Source of the DNA: RUG13409 sp045616985 | GTDB taxonomy: Bacteria; Bacillota; Clostridia; Peptostreptococcales; Anaerovoracaceae | Direction: 5' to 3' | NCBI GenBank assembly: GCA_045616985.1 | Contig: JAZLHU010000020.1 | Span: 1-15,842, forward strand | Length of the DNA: 15,842 nt | Shown here: in pieces, positions 7,891 through 14,731 of the stretch | Layout of the letters: each line of letters begins with the position of its first letter | How positions within the stretch are numbered: position 1 is the stretch's first letter | Notes under the pieces: model-generated | Databases searched by the model: none | What the model was told of the DNA's origin: nothing | The model's input: only the letters and a program-made list of their open reading frames with translations | Program-made: the position numbers and the translations under genes

Positions 7891-7923
7891 AAAAAAGGAC
7901 TGCTTCTTTCGAAGCAGTCTTTT
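7891..7923 (-). terminator. Rho-independent terminator of etfBA
   Basis: On the minus strand a 13-bp stem (core GACTGCTTC / GAAGCAGTC) capped by a GAAA tetraloop ends in TTTTTT. It lies 13 nt after the etfA stop. Confidence 0.92.
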
Positions 7924-7936
7924 AGTTTTGAAGCAA

Positions 7937-8941
7937 TTATGCTCTTGCCTTCTTGATTTCCTCAATAAGTACGGGGAGTACCTGGAAGAGGTCGCCAACT
8001 ACGCCGTAGTCGCAGATATCAAAGATAGGAGCATCCGGATCCTTGTTGATTGCAACTATGCAATCGGATCCGCCAATGCCTGCAGCGTGCTGAATAGCAC
8101 CGGAAATTCCGCAAGCAATGTAAAGCTTAGGAGCAACAGTCTTACCTGTCTGTCCTACCTGGTGAGCGTGAGCAATCCAGCCGGCATCTACTGCGGCACG
8201 GGATGCGCCAACTGTTCCGCCGAGAGCATCAGCAGCTTCCTTGATGATGCCGAATCCTTCAGGTCCGCCAACACCGCGTCCGCCGGATACGATGATTTCT
8301 GCGCCTTCAAGGTCAACACCTTCAGCTCCCATATCCTTGATAACTTCAAGGATCTGAGTTCTGATCTGGTCAGCAGGAACGCTGATTTCTTCCTTAATAA
8401 TCTCAGCATGCGGAGCAACAGGTTCGCTCTTCTTGAATACGGAAGGACGAACAGTACCCATCTGAGGTCTTGTATTCGGGCAAAGAATTGTAGCCATGAG
8501 GTTTCCGCCGAATGCAGGACGTGTCCATGCAACGTTTCCGGACTCTTCATCAATATCAAGAGATGTGCAGTCTGCTGTAAGACCGGTCTTAAGTCTGCAG
8601 CTTACTCTTGGGCCAAGGTCTCTGCCGTTGTTTGTAGCACCGATAAGAATCGTTGTCGGGCCATACTTCTCAATGAGCTGTACGAGAGCAATCGTATATG
8701 CATCTGTTGTGTAATCCTTGAATTCAGGACCTTCAACTACGATAACCTGATCGGCATCGTGTTCAGCAGCTGCATCTACAGCCTTCTTTGTGTCACCGCC
8801 GATAACAACTGCAACGAGCTTTCCGCCCTGCTTAGCAGCCATCATCTTACCGGGTGTAAGAAGTTCAATACCTACATTTTTATATCCACCGTCAGGAGTT
8901 GTTTCAACAACGACCCACAGATCTTTTGTCTTAGCTTCCAT
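7937..8941 (-). CDS. etfA: Electron transfer flavoprotein alpha subunit
   Basis: A 334-residue EtfA, partner of the EtfB encoded just upstream. The heterodimer binds flavins and passes electrons between NADH, acyl-CoA dehydrogenases and other redox partners; in clostridia such ETFs often bifurcate electrons to ferredoxin. Seen: N-terminal domain I (about 1-200), then the FAD domain with SGGRGVGGPEGF (219-230), ASRAAVDAGWI (246-256), HQVGQTGKTVAPKLYI (260-275), CGISGAIQH (277-285) and INKDPDAPIF (298-307). There is no N-terminal ferredoxin extension. GGAGGAGG lies just before the start; 15 nt separate it from the etfB stop. No acyl-CoA dehydrogenase gene is adjacent, so the partner is unknown and bifurcation is not shown. 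Confidence 0.97.
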   Translation of the reverse strand: MEAKTKDLWVVVETTPDGGYKNVGIELLTPGKMMAAKQGGKLVAVVIGGDTKKAVDAAAEHDADQVIVVEGPEFKDYTTDAYTIALVQLIEKYGPTTILIGATNNGRDLGPRVSCRLKTGLTADCTSLDIDEESGNVAWTRPAFGGNLMATILCPNTRPQMGTVRPSVFKKSEPVAPHAEIIKEEISVPADQIRTQILEVIKDMGAEGVDLEGAEIIVSGGRGVGGPEGFGIIKEAADALGGTVGASRAAVDAGWIAHAHQVGQTGKTVAPKLYIACGISGAIQHAAGIGGSDCIVAINKDPDAPIFDICDYGVVGDLFQVLPVLIEEIKKARA

Positions 8942-8956
8942 TGTCTTACCTCCTCC

Positions 8957-9757
8957 TTACAGTATGCCAGCTTCGGAAAGCTTAGCGAATAATACCTTTG
9001 CAGAATCAGCCGGTTCTGCTTCAGCAATCTTAAGTCCTGCAGCCTTCTTTTCCGGGCAGAAAGACTTCTTAACCTTTGTTGGGGAACCCTTAAGTCCGCA
9101 CTTTTCTGCTTCGAGTCCAAGATCAGCAAATCCGAGTGTTGGGATCTCTGCCTTGTTAGCAGCCATCTTTCTCTTGATTGTCGGGTATCTCGGATCCCAT
9201 GCCGGCTTTGTGAATGTCAAAAGGCAAGGCATCTTAACACCGATAATCTGAGCGCCGTCTTCAGCTTCCTTCTTAACCTTAACGAGATCTCCGTCAACCT
9301 CAGCTTCGAGTCCGTATGTAACCTGCGGAAGTCCAAGGTGTTCAGCAATTTCAGGACCAACCTGTGCTGTATCTCCATCAATAGCCTGCTTACCGCAGAA
9401 GATGATGTCGAACTTGCCTTCAAGTTCTTCTACCTTTTTGATGGCAGCGGAGATAATAAGGCTTGTAGCAAGTGTATCGGATCCGCCGAATTCTCTGCCG
9501 GATACGAGATATGCCTTATCGGCTGCAACTGCAAGGGATTCCTTAAGTACAGCCTTAGCCTGCTCTGGACCCATAGAAAGTACTACGAGCTTAGCTTCTG
9601 GGTTCTTATCCTTAATGCGGGCAGCAGCCTCGAGTGCGTATCCGTCGAATGGATTGAGGATGCTGGGAACGCCGTCACGGATAAGAGTGTTGGTAACCGG
9701 ATCAATCTTAATTTCGGTTGTATCAGGTACCTGCTTGACGCATACAAGCATATTCAT
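8957..9757 (-). CDS. etfB: Electron transfer flavoprotein beta subunit
   Basis: A 266-residue EtfB. Seen: MLVCVKQVPDT at the N-terminus, NPFDGYALEAA, VVLSMGPEQA, and the EtfB signature with CGKQAIDGDTAQVGP. The C-terminal tail (about 215-266) reaches toward EtfA. The start is placed at 9757 because AGGAGG lies 9 nt upstream; the open frame continues to 9859 but that part spans the promoter and leader hairpin. The gene order etfB-etfA, both with strong SDs, is typical of clostridia. In the bifurcating type the beta subunit carries the extra FAD that reacts with NADH; whether that holds here would need residue-level comparison. Confidence 0.96.
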   Translation of the reverse strand: MNMLVCVKQVPDTTEIKIDPVTNTLIRDGVPSILNPFDGYALEAAARIKDKNPEAKLVVLSMGPEQAKAVLKESLAVAADKAYLVSGREFGGSDTLATSLIISAAIKKVEELEGKFDIIFCGKQAIDGDTAQVGPEIAEHLGLPQVTYGLEAEVDGDLVKVKKEAEDGAQIIGVKMPCLLTFTKPAWDPRYPTIKRKMAANKAEIPTLGFADLGLEAEKCGLKGSPTKVKKSFCPEKKAAGLKIAEAEPADSAKVLFAKLSEAGIL

Positions 9758-9793
9758 GATGTGTTTCCTCCTATAAAAATATATTTTTACAGT

Positions 9794-9817
9794 TTCGACG
9801 CACAAAAATGCGTCGAA
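9794..9817 (-). repeat. Leader hairpin of etfBA
   Basis: Perfect 9-bp arms TTCGACGCA and TGCGTCGAA around a 6-nt loop, inside the predicted etfB leader. No T run follows, so it is not a simple terminator. An AT palindrome (AAAAATATATTTTT) lies between it and the SD. It could be an operator, a 5' stabilising structure or a regulatory leader. Confidence 0.65.
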
Positions 9818-9836
9818 CTCATTTGAGTACATAGTA

Positions 9837-9865
9837 ATTATACCATAGAGCCGACGCATTTTGTA
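9837..9865 (-). promoter_or_regulatory. etfBA promoter (extended -10)
   Basis: On the minus strand TGG-TATAAT (the TATAAT at 9842-9837) forms an extended -10 box. The -35 (TACAAA with a 17-bp spacer) is poor. The predicted start near 9830 gives a leader of about 73 nt. A CGACGCA motif lies in the spacer between -35 and -10. Confidence 0.55.
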
Positions 9866-9891
9866 GTTAAGATTTTAACAAGATTATATGA

Positions 9892-11943
9892 TTATTTAAG
9901 GTATTTAACAGCATAATCGTAAAAATTATTGTTGACGATCCTTGCAGTACAATCAAGCTTATTCGCAACAATGGTCTTCATCGCAGCCACGTAATCATCT
10001 ATCTCCTGCTGACTTTGGAATTCGCCCTTAAGCGGTGTAAATACCTGAGTAAATCTGTTATAGAAGCCCTTGCTCGATTTCCAGCATTTCGATGAAAATA
10101 CAACCAGTCCGTCAGAATCCGAAAGCAAATCGGAACCGCTGAGCATTCTTGAGTCGTACTCGATTCCGAGCAGATTCGAAACGGTAGGGAGAATATCGAC
10201 CTGACAGCACGGCTTATTCACATATACAGGCTCTTTCATTGAACCACTCCACATAATAAGGCAGCTCTTGTAAACATCAAAGTCTATTGCAGATTCGTTA
10301 ATAGCAGAAAGCGCTTCGGAGGATCCGAATTCTTTTCCGGATAATTCTTCGATTATTTCTACACTTCCGTAAGGAATATGATCAGGAACAACAACAATTA
10401 ATGTCTTATCAAGCTTTCCGGCATTTTTAAGATTGTCCACTATATGCTCTATAGCTTTATCAGCCTCCATTGCTGCTGCCACATATCCTTTTGTCGCCTC
10501 ACTCCAACCGGTATTTTCCAAAGCCTCTTTATAATCCTGTGTCGCAAAATTCCAGCCATAAGGAGTATGTCCGGAAATGGTGATATAGTATACATTAAAC
10601 GGCTGATCAAGATTTACATACATCGGCATGGTTGCATCTATCATATACGAATCTTTCTGCGGCCATGGGCTATTTCCGTTAACATACTCAAGCATAAAGT
10701 GACCGTCCTTCATATGACCGCCATAGTACTCATAGCCAAGGTTCTTGTGAGAATTTTCTCTGTTGTACAAATTGTACTGATTATTGTGAAACCCATAGTT
10801 TTTGTATCCCGATCTTCCAAGCTGCTGAGCCAAGGAGAAATAGCAATTGGTTTTCCGCTCTCCTGTTTCACTCATGGTAATCGGAAAGCCGTTCTTAGGA
10901 TAAAGACCTAAAAGATTCTGACATTCGCCGTTGGAAGTACTCGTAAAATGCAGCGCAGTATAGAAGTTATTGAAAACAAAACCTTCGTGCGAAAGCTTCC
11001 ATAATGTCGGCGTGTATTTTTCGCTTACAGCATACCCGGAAAGACCCTCAACCGTAACAAAGATTACGTTATAATCTTTCATTGAGCCTGTATAGGCATT
11101 TTTCTTACTTGGCGAACCGGATGCAACGTATTTAGTCAGCCACTGAATGTCTTTATTGCTTGATCCTGAAAGCATGGCATCAAAATCAAAATTCATGGTG
11201 TTGTAGCCATAATTTATTTCATCCTCTTCTGCAGGACCCTGTTCTGTTATCTCTCCCGGTCCGACGAATTCAGAACTTACGCTTGCAGGAAAAATAAGAT
11301 GTTTAATATCCAATCTGACCATAGTAAACAGACCTAATTGGTCCGTCTGTTCAACAAATGCCGTATCCTGCTTGTAAAGCTGCTTTGGAGTAATGTCTGC
11401 ATTTGACGGGATTAAATATATAATTGCAAGATTAATAAGCGCTGAAACAATTGCAAGTATAAGTGAAAGTACAATAACCGCAGAATTCTTCATGCGTTTA
11501 CTATCCTTGGCATGTTTTATCTTCTTCCCAAGCTTCCCCGACAATACAAAGCTTAAAATAAGCGGAATCGCCATTGCAAGTATTCCCGGAATACACTTAA
11601 CAACAGCCCTCATAGTCTCTCCTATAAAGGTTCCGAGATGGTTGCCTGCGGCTGTTTTTAAAACTGAGAATGGATAGAATACCTGGAATATCGTAAAAAC
11701 AACGTATTCTGCACTATAAAATATCCATAAAATGAAATTTAACACTTTAAAAGCGGTATTGTACCCTTTATTCCCGAACAATCCACAAATTAAAGTAAAA
11801 AATGCACCGTAACAAATACAGAAAAAGAAGTACTGCGGCAGATAGGATAAATCCCTGCCAGTAAACAAATGAAGCAGCACTTCCAAATAAACGAATATAA
11901 GTGGGAAAATAGCCAGTTTTATATAGGGCTTTAGTTTTTTCAT
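9892..11943 (-). CDS. LtaS-like sulfatase-fold membrane protein (lipoteichoic-acid synthase type)
   Basis: A 683-residue membrane enzyme. The N-terminal half has about five hydrophobic segments (roughly 8-24, 38-55, 66-90, 115-136 and 157-178). A linker of about 110 residues follows, then an extracellular alkaline-phosphatase/sulfatase domain. Seen: VIFVTVEGLSGY with metal Glu (near 299), TSTSNGECQNLLGLYP with the likely nucleophile Thr near 336, GHTPYGW and VVPDHIPYG, corresponding to the Glu, Thr, His and Asp-His metal ligands of LtaS. Such enzymes transfer glycerol-phosphate (or phosphoethanolamine) from membrane lipids to build surface polymers. The precise polymer is unknown. The start is ambiguous: M at 11943 precedes a typical KKLKPYIK membrane start but has no SD, while a longer GTG start at 12006 also lacks one. 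A single gene, divergent from the rubrerythrin gene. Confidence 0.88.
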   Translation of the reverse strand: MKKLKPYIKLAIFPLIFVYLEVLLHLFTGRDLSYLPQYFFFCICYGAFFTLICGLFGNKGYNTAFKVLNFILWIFYSAEYVVFTIFQVFYPFSVLKTAAGNHLGTFIGETMRAVVKCIPGILAMAIPLILSFVLSGKLGKKIKHAKDSKRMKNSAVIVLSLILAIVSALINLAIIYLIPSNADITPKQLYKQDTAFVEQTDQLGLFTMVRLDIKHLIFPASVSSEFVGPGEITEQGPAEEDEINYGYNTMNFDFDAMLSGSSNKDIQWLTKYVASGSPSKKNAYTGSMKDYNVIFVTVEGLSGYAVSEKYTPTLWKLSHEGFVFNNFYTALHFTSTSNGECQNLLGLYPKNGFPITMSETGERKTNCYFSLAQQLGRSGYKNYGFHNNQYNLYNRENSHKNLGYEYYGGHMKDGHFMLEYVNGNSPWPQKDSYMIDATMPMYVNLDQPFNVYYITISGHTPYGWNFATQDYKEALENTGWSEATKGYVAAAMEADKAIEHIVDNLKNAGKLDKTLIVVVPDHIPYGSVEIIEELSGKEFGSSEALSAINESAIDFDVYKSCLIMWSGSMKEPVYVNKPCCQVDILPTVSNLLGIEYDSRMLSGSDLLSDSDGLVVFSSKCWKSSKGFYNRFTQVFTPLKGEFQSQQEIDDYVAAMKTIVANKLDCTARIVNNNFYDYAVKYLK

Positions 11944-12020
11944 AGAATATATTATAATATAAATACATAAAATATAAAGAAAAAATTTTATGAAATTTCT
12001 ATTCACGGAGGTAAATTATT
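11944..12020. promoter_or_regulatory. Divergent promoter region, LtaS-like gene / rubrerythrin
   Basis: Very AT-rich. The palindromic ATTATAAT at 11951-11958 supplies a perfect TATAAT in both directions. Leftward it lies only 7 nt from the LtaS-like ATG, implying a leaderless or near-leaderless mRNA if used. Rightward it would leave a leader of about 55 nt before rubrerythrin, whose SD CGGAGG lies at about 12006-12011. Confidence 0.4.
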
Positions 12021-12593
12021 ATGAAATGGGTATGTCCTGTATGCGGTTATGTACACGAAGGCGATCAACCGCCGGAAGCTTGTCCGCAGTGCAAGGTTTC
12101 GGGAAGCAAGTTTAAGAAGATGGAAGAAGGTGCTGCTCTGGCTGCAGAACACGTATTCGGAGTTGGAATGAACCTTGACGGATGCAGCGATGAAGATAAG
12201 AAATTTATCGTAGATCAGCTCAAAGCAAACTTTGCCGGCGAATGCTCAGAAGTCGGTATGTATCTTTGCATGGCAAGAATTGCACATAGAGAAGGTTATC
12301 CTGAAATCGGACTCTATTGGGAAAAAGCTGCTTTCGAAGAAGCAGAGCACGCTGCCAAGTTTGCAGAGCTCCTTGGCTCTGAATGCGAGCCGAACATGAC
12401 AGATTCTACAGAAAAAAACCTTGCATGGAGAGTTGACTGCGAATACGGCGCAACAGCAGGAAAGTTTGAACTTGCTAAAGTTGCAAAGGCTAATGGCCTT
12501 GATGCTATTCACGATACAGTTCACGAAATGGCTCGCGACGAAGCAAGACACTGCAAAGCACTCAAAGGACTTCTTGACAGATACTTCAAATAG
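12021..12593 (+). CDS. Reverse rubrerythrin (rubredoxin domain first), peroxide/oxygen reductase
   Basis: A 190-residue protein with the rubredoxin-like iron site at the N-terminus (C5, C8, C21, C24 in CPVCGY and CPQC) followed by a four-helix diiron domain. This is the reverse of classical rubrerythrin and matches the clostridial revRbr/Hsp21 type. Diiron ligand motifs: E74 and E77 in GECSEVGMYL, E107 and H110 in FEEAEHA, and a C-terminal pair in HEMARDEARH. In clostridia these reduce H2O2 (and O2) with electrons from NADH through a reductase, protecting the anaerobe from oxygen. The start has CGGAGG about 10 nt upstream. It is a single gene with a strong terminator, divergent from the LtaS-like gene, and marks the right end of the ordinary chromosome in this window. 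Confidence 0.95.
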   Translation: MKWVCPVCGYVHEGDQPPEACPQCKVSGSKFKKMEEGAALAAEHVFGVGMNLDGCSDEDKKFIVDQLKANFAGECSEVGMYLCMARIAHREGYPEIGLYWEKAAFEEAEHAAKFAELLGSECEPNMTDSTEKNLAWRVDCEYGATAGKFELAKVAKANGLDAIHDTVHEMARDEARHCKALKGLLDRYFK

Positions 12594-12613
12594 TTGAAAT
12601 TTCAACATCTTTG

Positions 12614-12644
12614 GGAGGATTGAAGAAATTCAGTCCTCCTTTTT
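12614..12644 (+). terminator. Rho-independent terminator of rubrerythrin
   Basis: An 11-bp stem GGAGGATTGAA / TTCAGTCCTCC (one G-T) with a GAAA loop, then TTTTT. A perfect 14-bp palindrome GTTGAAATTTCAAC overlaps the stop region just before it (12593-12606). Confidence 0.93.
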
Positions 12645-12647
12645 ATT

Positions 12648-12740
12648 TTGTACTTTTCTTTCAAACAGTTGTACTTTTCTTGTACCTCGAGCGTCAAGAT
12701 GAGGTAAGAAACACTCGAAAATGGTACTTCAGAATGGTAC
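12648..12740 (+). repeat. Phased GTAC repeats (iteron- or operator-like)
   Basis: TTGTACTTTTCTT occurs exactly twice, at 12648-12660 and 12669-12681. GTAC recurs at 12650, 12671, 12682, 12724 and 12737. The first four are spaced 21, 11 and 42 bp, close to whole helical turns, so they would face the same side of the DNA. Confidence 0.55.
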
Positions 12741-12836
12741 CTTTTTGACATCTCTATAATAAGCCCAAAAGATCAAAATAACAAGTCCTTAACATCTCAA
12801 TAGCATCTTTTCGCCCACAAGATAAATATAGACACA

Positions 12837-12875
12837 AATAAAAGGCGGCAAGCGTTGATAAATCAACGCCTGCCG
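12837..12875 (-). terminator. Long hairpin, possible minus-strand terminator
   Basis: Arms CGGCA-A-GCGTTGAT and ATCAACGC-C-TGCCG (13 pairs, one mismatch) around a 2-nt AA centre. Read leftward it is followed by CCTTTTATTT, which suits a terminator on the minus strand; read rightward there is no T run. It might instead be an origin or recombination structure. Confidence 0.5.
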
Positions 12876-12913
12876 ATGTTGTTGTATTTCTCATTATTAG
12901 CCACGACCTATCC

Positions 12914-12953
12914 CATTATAACGACAGGTTTACTCGTATGATGGGGTTATAAT
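12914..12953. promoter_or_regulatory. Back-to-back -10 boxes in an inverted repeat
   Basis: ATTATAAC (12915-12922 region) and GTTATAAT (12946-12953) are exact inverted copies. Leftward TATAAT at 12919-12914 could drive a short transcript ending at the 12846-12875 hairpin. Rightward TATAAT at 12948-12953 could drive the gene run starting at 13032. Both -35 boxes are poor. Confidence 0.4.
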
Positions 12954-13031
12954 ATAAGTGTAAACAGCAAGAAACAAAGAACTTGCACATCAATTGAGGG
13001 CGTAATACGAAGCCCAGAAAGCGAAAATAAA

Positions 13032-13265
13032 ATGAAAAGATTCAAAAAGCACCCAAGAGAAAAAATGATCTTTACCACAAAAGAAAATTTTGTAGACGCA
13101 CACATTCTTGCATGGTTCAAGACAATGTATAACATGAAGAAAGGCATTAAGATGGAATACACAATCGTCCCAGATCCTTCAATGACAGATGAAGAAATAA
13201 ACGAAAAGATGCAAGAAGTAGTCTCAATAATAAGTGACTTGACAGAAAGCCCAATGTTTTCCTAA
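13032..13265 (+). CDS. Small hypothetical protein
   Basis: A 77-residue frame of unknown function. The N-terminal third is basic (MKRFKKHPREK), the middle has HILAWFKTMYN, and the acidic C-terminus TDEEINEKMQEVVSIISDLT reads as an amphipathic helix. No cysteine pairs, signal peptide or membrane segment. The start is uncertain: the ATG at 13032 has no clear SD, whereas the ATG at 13152 (MEYTIVPDPS) has AGAAAGG 8 nt upstream and would give only 37 residues. It is the first gene of the co-directional run and the stop is TAA. Composition is lysine-rich and AT-rich, like its neighbours to the right and unlike the genes to the left. Confidence 0.5.
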   Translation: MKRFKKHPREKMIFTTKENFVDAHILAWFKTMYNMKKGIKMEYTIVPDPSMTDEEINEKMQEVVSIISDLTESPMFS

Positions 13266-13324
13266 GAAATGATAAAAAATAATAATCAAATTGATAATAA
13301 TAATTCTAAAAAGGAGCAAAGAAA

Positions 13325-13762
13325 ATGACAGATATTAAAGTACTATTCGAACAGAAGACAATTCTACTTGCAAGCAAATTCGCAAAGAAGGCGCAGAATG
13401 CTGACAGCCCTGAGTTTAGGGAACTCCAAAAGGCAAAGGCATCCTTCCCTGACTTCAAAGTTAAGGTAAATCACATAAAGCGCAATCCATCAAAAGAATG
13501 CTATAAAGGACTTACTTATCAGTATATGCGTGCCTATATCGCAACGCACTCTGTAAATCAAGAAGTTGCATTGGCAAATATGGAGGAACTGATTTTTAAA
13601 ACAAAATGTCATAGTGATGCCTATCGTTATCCAACAGTAAAGAAATGGTTCCTCAATAAATATCCAGAAGTAAAGGATTTTAGAGAATTTGCGATTGGCG
13701 GCTTTCAAGATGCTTTACCTCAAGGATCAACTCTCGCTTTGCCTGAAAGCAATGTCGCATAA
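13325..13762 (+). CDS. Hypothetical protein of the accessory run
   Basis: A 145-residue soluble protein; I do not recognise the family. AAGGAGC lies about 9 nt before the start, and the reading frame is clean to TAA. The N-terminal 50 residues are lysine-rich and helical. The most structured block is residues 58-120, with CYKGLTYQYMRAYI, then KCHSDAYRYPTVKKWFLNKY and PEV, dense in aromatic and basic residues and suggestive of a small helical, possibly nucleic-acid-binding, domain. The last 25 residues (QGSTLALPESNVA at the end) look disordered. No membrane segment. It lies between the 77-residue ORF and a promoter-like gap, so it may be co-transcribed with the former. The domain idea is inference only. 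Confidence 0.8.
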   Translation: MTDIKVLFEQKTILLASKFAKKAQNADSPEFRELQKAKASFPDFKVKVNHIKRNPSKECYKGLTYQYMRAYIATHSVNQEVALANMEELIFKTKCHSDAYRYPTVKKWFLNKYPEVKDFREFAIGGFQDALPQGSTLALPESNVA

Positions 13763-13808
13763 GGCAAAGCACAAAACCCCTTACTTTTATTTTTATAAAA
13801 AAATTTAG

Positions 13809-13857
13809 TATAATAATATTGTAAAAAGTTGGTAAATCGACAAACCATACTTTTTAC
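13809..13857 (+). promoter_or_regulatory. Promoter with a hairpin at its predicted transcript start
   Basis: TATAAT at 13809-13814 predicts a start near 13821. A hairpin begins exactly there: arms GTAAAAAGT (13821-13829) and ACTTTTTAC (13849-13857), extended inward by TGGT/ACCA with one bulged T and a 10-nt loop. The -35 region is only AT-rich. The SD of the next gene lies 28 nt beyond the hairpin. Confidence 0.5.
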
Positions 13858-13898
13858 GCATCAAATAGTTTTTTTTAATGACAAAGGAGGAATTTACA

Positions 13899-14219
13899 AT
13901 GTTCACAAAAGAAATTACAGAAAGAATTATCAAAAGCAAAATGGAAGCAACTGAATTAGCATTCGACATTGCCTCAGAAATGTGCAGTTATGTTTGTTCT
14001 GAAATAGATGAATACTTTGAAACAGAAGTTGCCGAAGCAGTATTCAGAATGATCAAGGAAACATTAGACGCATGCAAAAATTGTTTTGATAACAACCTCG
14101 AGCCTGATGAAACAATGAATGGAATTACCCTCGACGAAATCTCACATTTTCGTAAAAACATTGAACGCTTAATTGCGGAAATTGGAAATTTGGCAGATGA
14201 AGCACATCCATTGTGTTAG
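13899..14219 (+). CDS. Small acidic helical hypothetical protein
   Basis: A 106-residue soluble protein of unknown function. Start chosen at 13899 because AGGAGG lies 8 nt upstream; an in-frame ATG at 13878 has none and would place the SD inside the gene. The sequence is almost wholly helix-forming, acidic, and has five cysteines (29, 33, 59, 62 and 106), including CSYVC and CKNC, with no classical zinc-finger spacing for the set. Residues 75-98 (TLDEISHFRKNIERLIAEIG) have a heptad pattern that could form a coiled coil. It ends in TAG, 4 nt before the next start, so it is probably co-transcribed and coupled with the winged-helix-like gene. No family recognised. Confidence 0.75.
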   Translation: MFTKEITERIIKSKMEATELAFDIASEMCSYVCSEIDEYFETEVAEAVFRMIKETLDACKNCFDNNLEPDETMNGITLDEISHFRKNIERLIAEIGNLADEAHPLC

Positions 14220-14223
14220 GACT

Positions 14224-14658
14224 ATGCCTATCTTTACTGTACCAAATCAGAAGATAGTCCATATTCACAGAGATATCCCCCATTATAATGAGGGGTATTT
14301 TCTGACTGTAAAAAAACAAAATTTCGCAGACGCTTATCGCGATCTGAACGCAACTGGATTTGTCCTGTGGTTATATTTTGCCTCAAATAAAGATGGTTTT
14401 GATCTTGCTTTATCTCCACAGGCAGTCAACCTCGACCTTGGAATGCCATTGTCAACATGTAGAGATCAAATCAAACTACTAATCAACAAGGGTTATCTTA
14501 TACAGCATTCTGAAGGCAGTAATATCTATGATTTTTATGAGAGACCGCGGACGCCATCCGCAAATCAAAGCGAATGTCGTAATTTATCAACGCCATCCAT
14601 TAGAGAAATAGATAAAAAAGAAATAAGCAAGACAAATAATATAGAATGGCGCTTTTAA
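14224..14658 (+). CDS. Winged-helix-like protein, possible replication or regulatory protein
   Basis: A 144-residue protein. Residues 38-106 look like a winged helix: helix AYRDLNATGFVLWLYFAS, then NKDGFDLALSPQAVNLDLGM (the turn and second helix), a recognition-helix-like LSTCRDQIKLLINKGYL, and a short wing IQHSEGSNIYDFYE. This arrangement (LSP..V...LG.....R..I..L..KGYL) is common in DNA-binding proteins of plasmids and phages, including replication initiators. That assignment is by pattern only. The C-terminal 36 residues are polar and probably disordered, with two TPS repeats 13 codons apart coming from a repeated ACGCCATCC. Start at 14224 with AGGA very close upstream, 4 nt after the previous stop. 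A longer TTG start at 14173 is possible. Confidence 0.72.
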   Translation: MPIFTVPNQKIVHIHRDIPHYNEGYFLTVKKQNFADAYRDLNATGFVLWLYFASNKDGFDLALSPQAVNLDLGMPLSTCRDQIKLLINKGYLIQHSEGSNIYDFYERPRTPSANQSECRNLSTPSIREIDKKEISKTNNIEWRF

Positions 14659-14700
14659 TGCCAAGAGGAAGATAGACAGGAAAATTACAGTTATTGTTTA

Positions 14701-14706
14701 TATAAT
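14701..14706 (+). promoter_or_regulatory. Candidate -10 box before the 82-residue gene
   Basis: A perfect TATAAT 25 nt before the ATG at 14732, preceded by TTGTT. No -35 at a proper distance, so this may be an internal promoter or chance in AT-rich DNA. Confidence 0.25.
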
Positions 14707-14731
14707 AGATTTATACAGATTGGAGACAATT

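Larger units (their letters stand above)
12646..13031. other. Gene-poor AT-rich stretch at the start of the accessory region
   Basis: I find no convincing gene on the plus strand here. It holds five GTAC sites in 90 bp, a small inverted repeat TACCTC/GAGGTA (12683-12706), a TATAAT at 12754-12759 without a good -35, a long hairpin (12846-12875) and a pair of divergent -10 boxes (12914-12953). On the minus strand a 44-codon frame reads from about 12893 toward 12762 (it spans the hairpin) without an SD; I do not call it. The stretch could be a replication or transfer origin, or a control region of the element to its right. Confidence 0.5.

Noticed and set aside
7928..8992. A long plus-strand open frame (354 codons) opposite etfA
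   Set aside because: It is a mirror frame of etfA. The minus strand has the full EtfA motif set, strong SDs and a terminator, whereas the plus-strand translation has no recognisable domain and low-complexity Ser/Cys/Asn content.
9757..9859. Longer EtfB start upstream at 9859
   Set aside because: The extra 34 codons cover the extended -10 box and leader hairpin, and AGGAGG is correctly placed for 9757.
12648..12740. GTAC repeats as a CRISPR array
   Set aside because: Repeats are too short, spacers are irregular (11-42 bp) and no cas gene is near.
12762..12893. A 44-codon minus-strand frame through the accessory lead-in
   Set aside because: No ribosome binding site, it spans the long hairpin, and the translation has no recognisable features; chance is likely in DNA of this composition.
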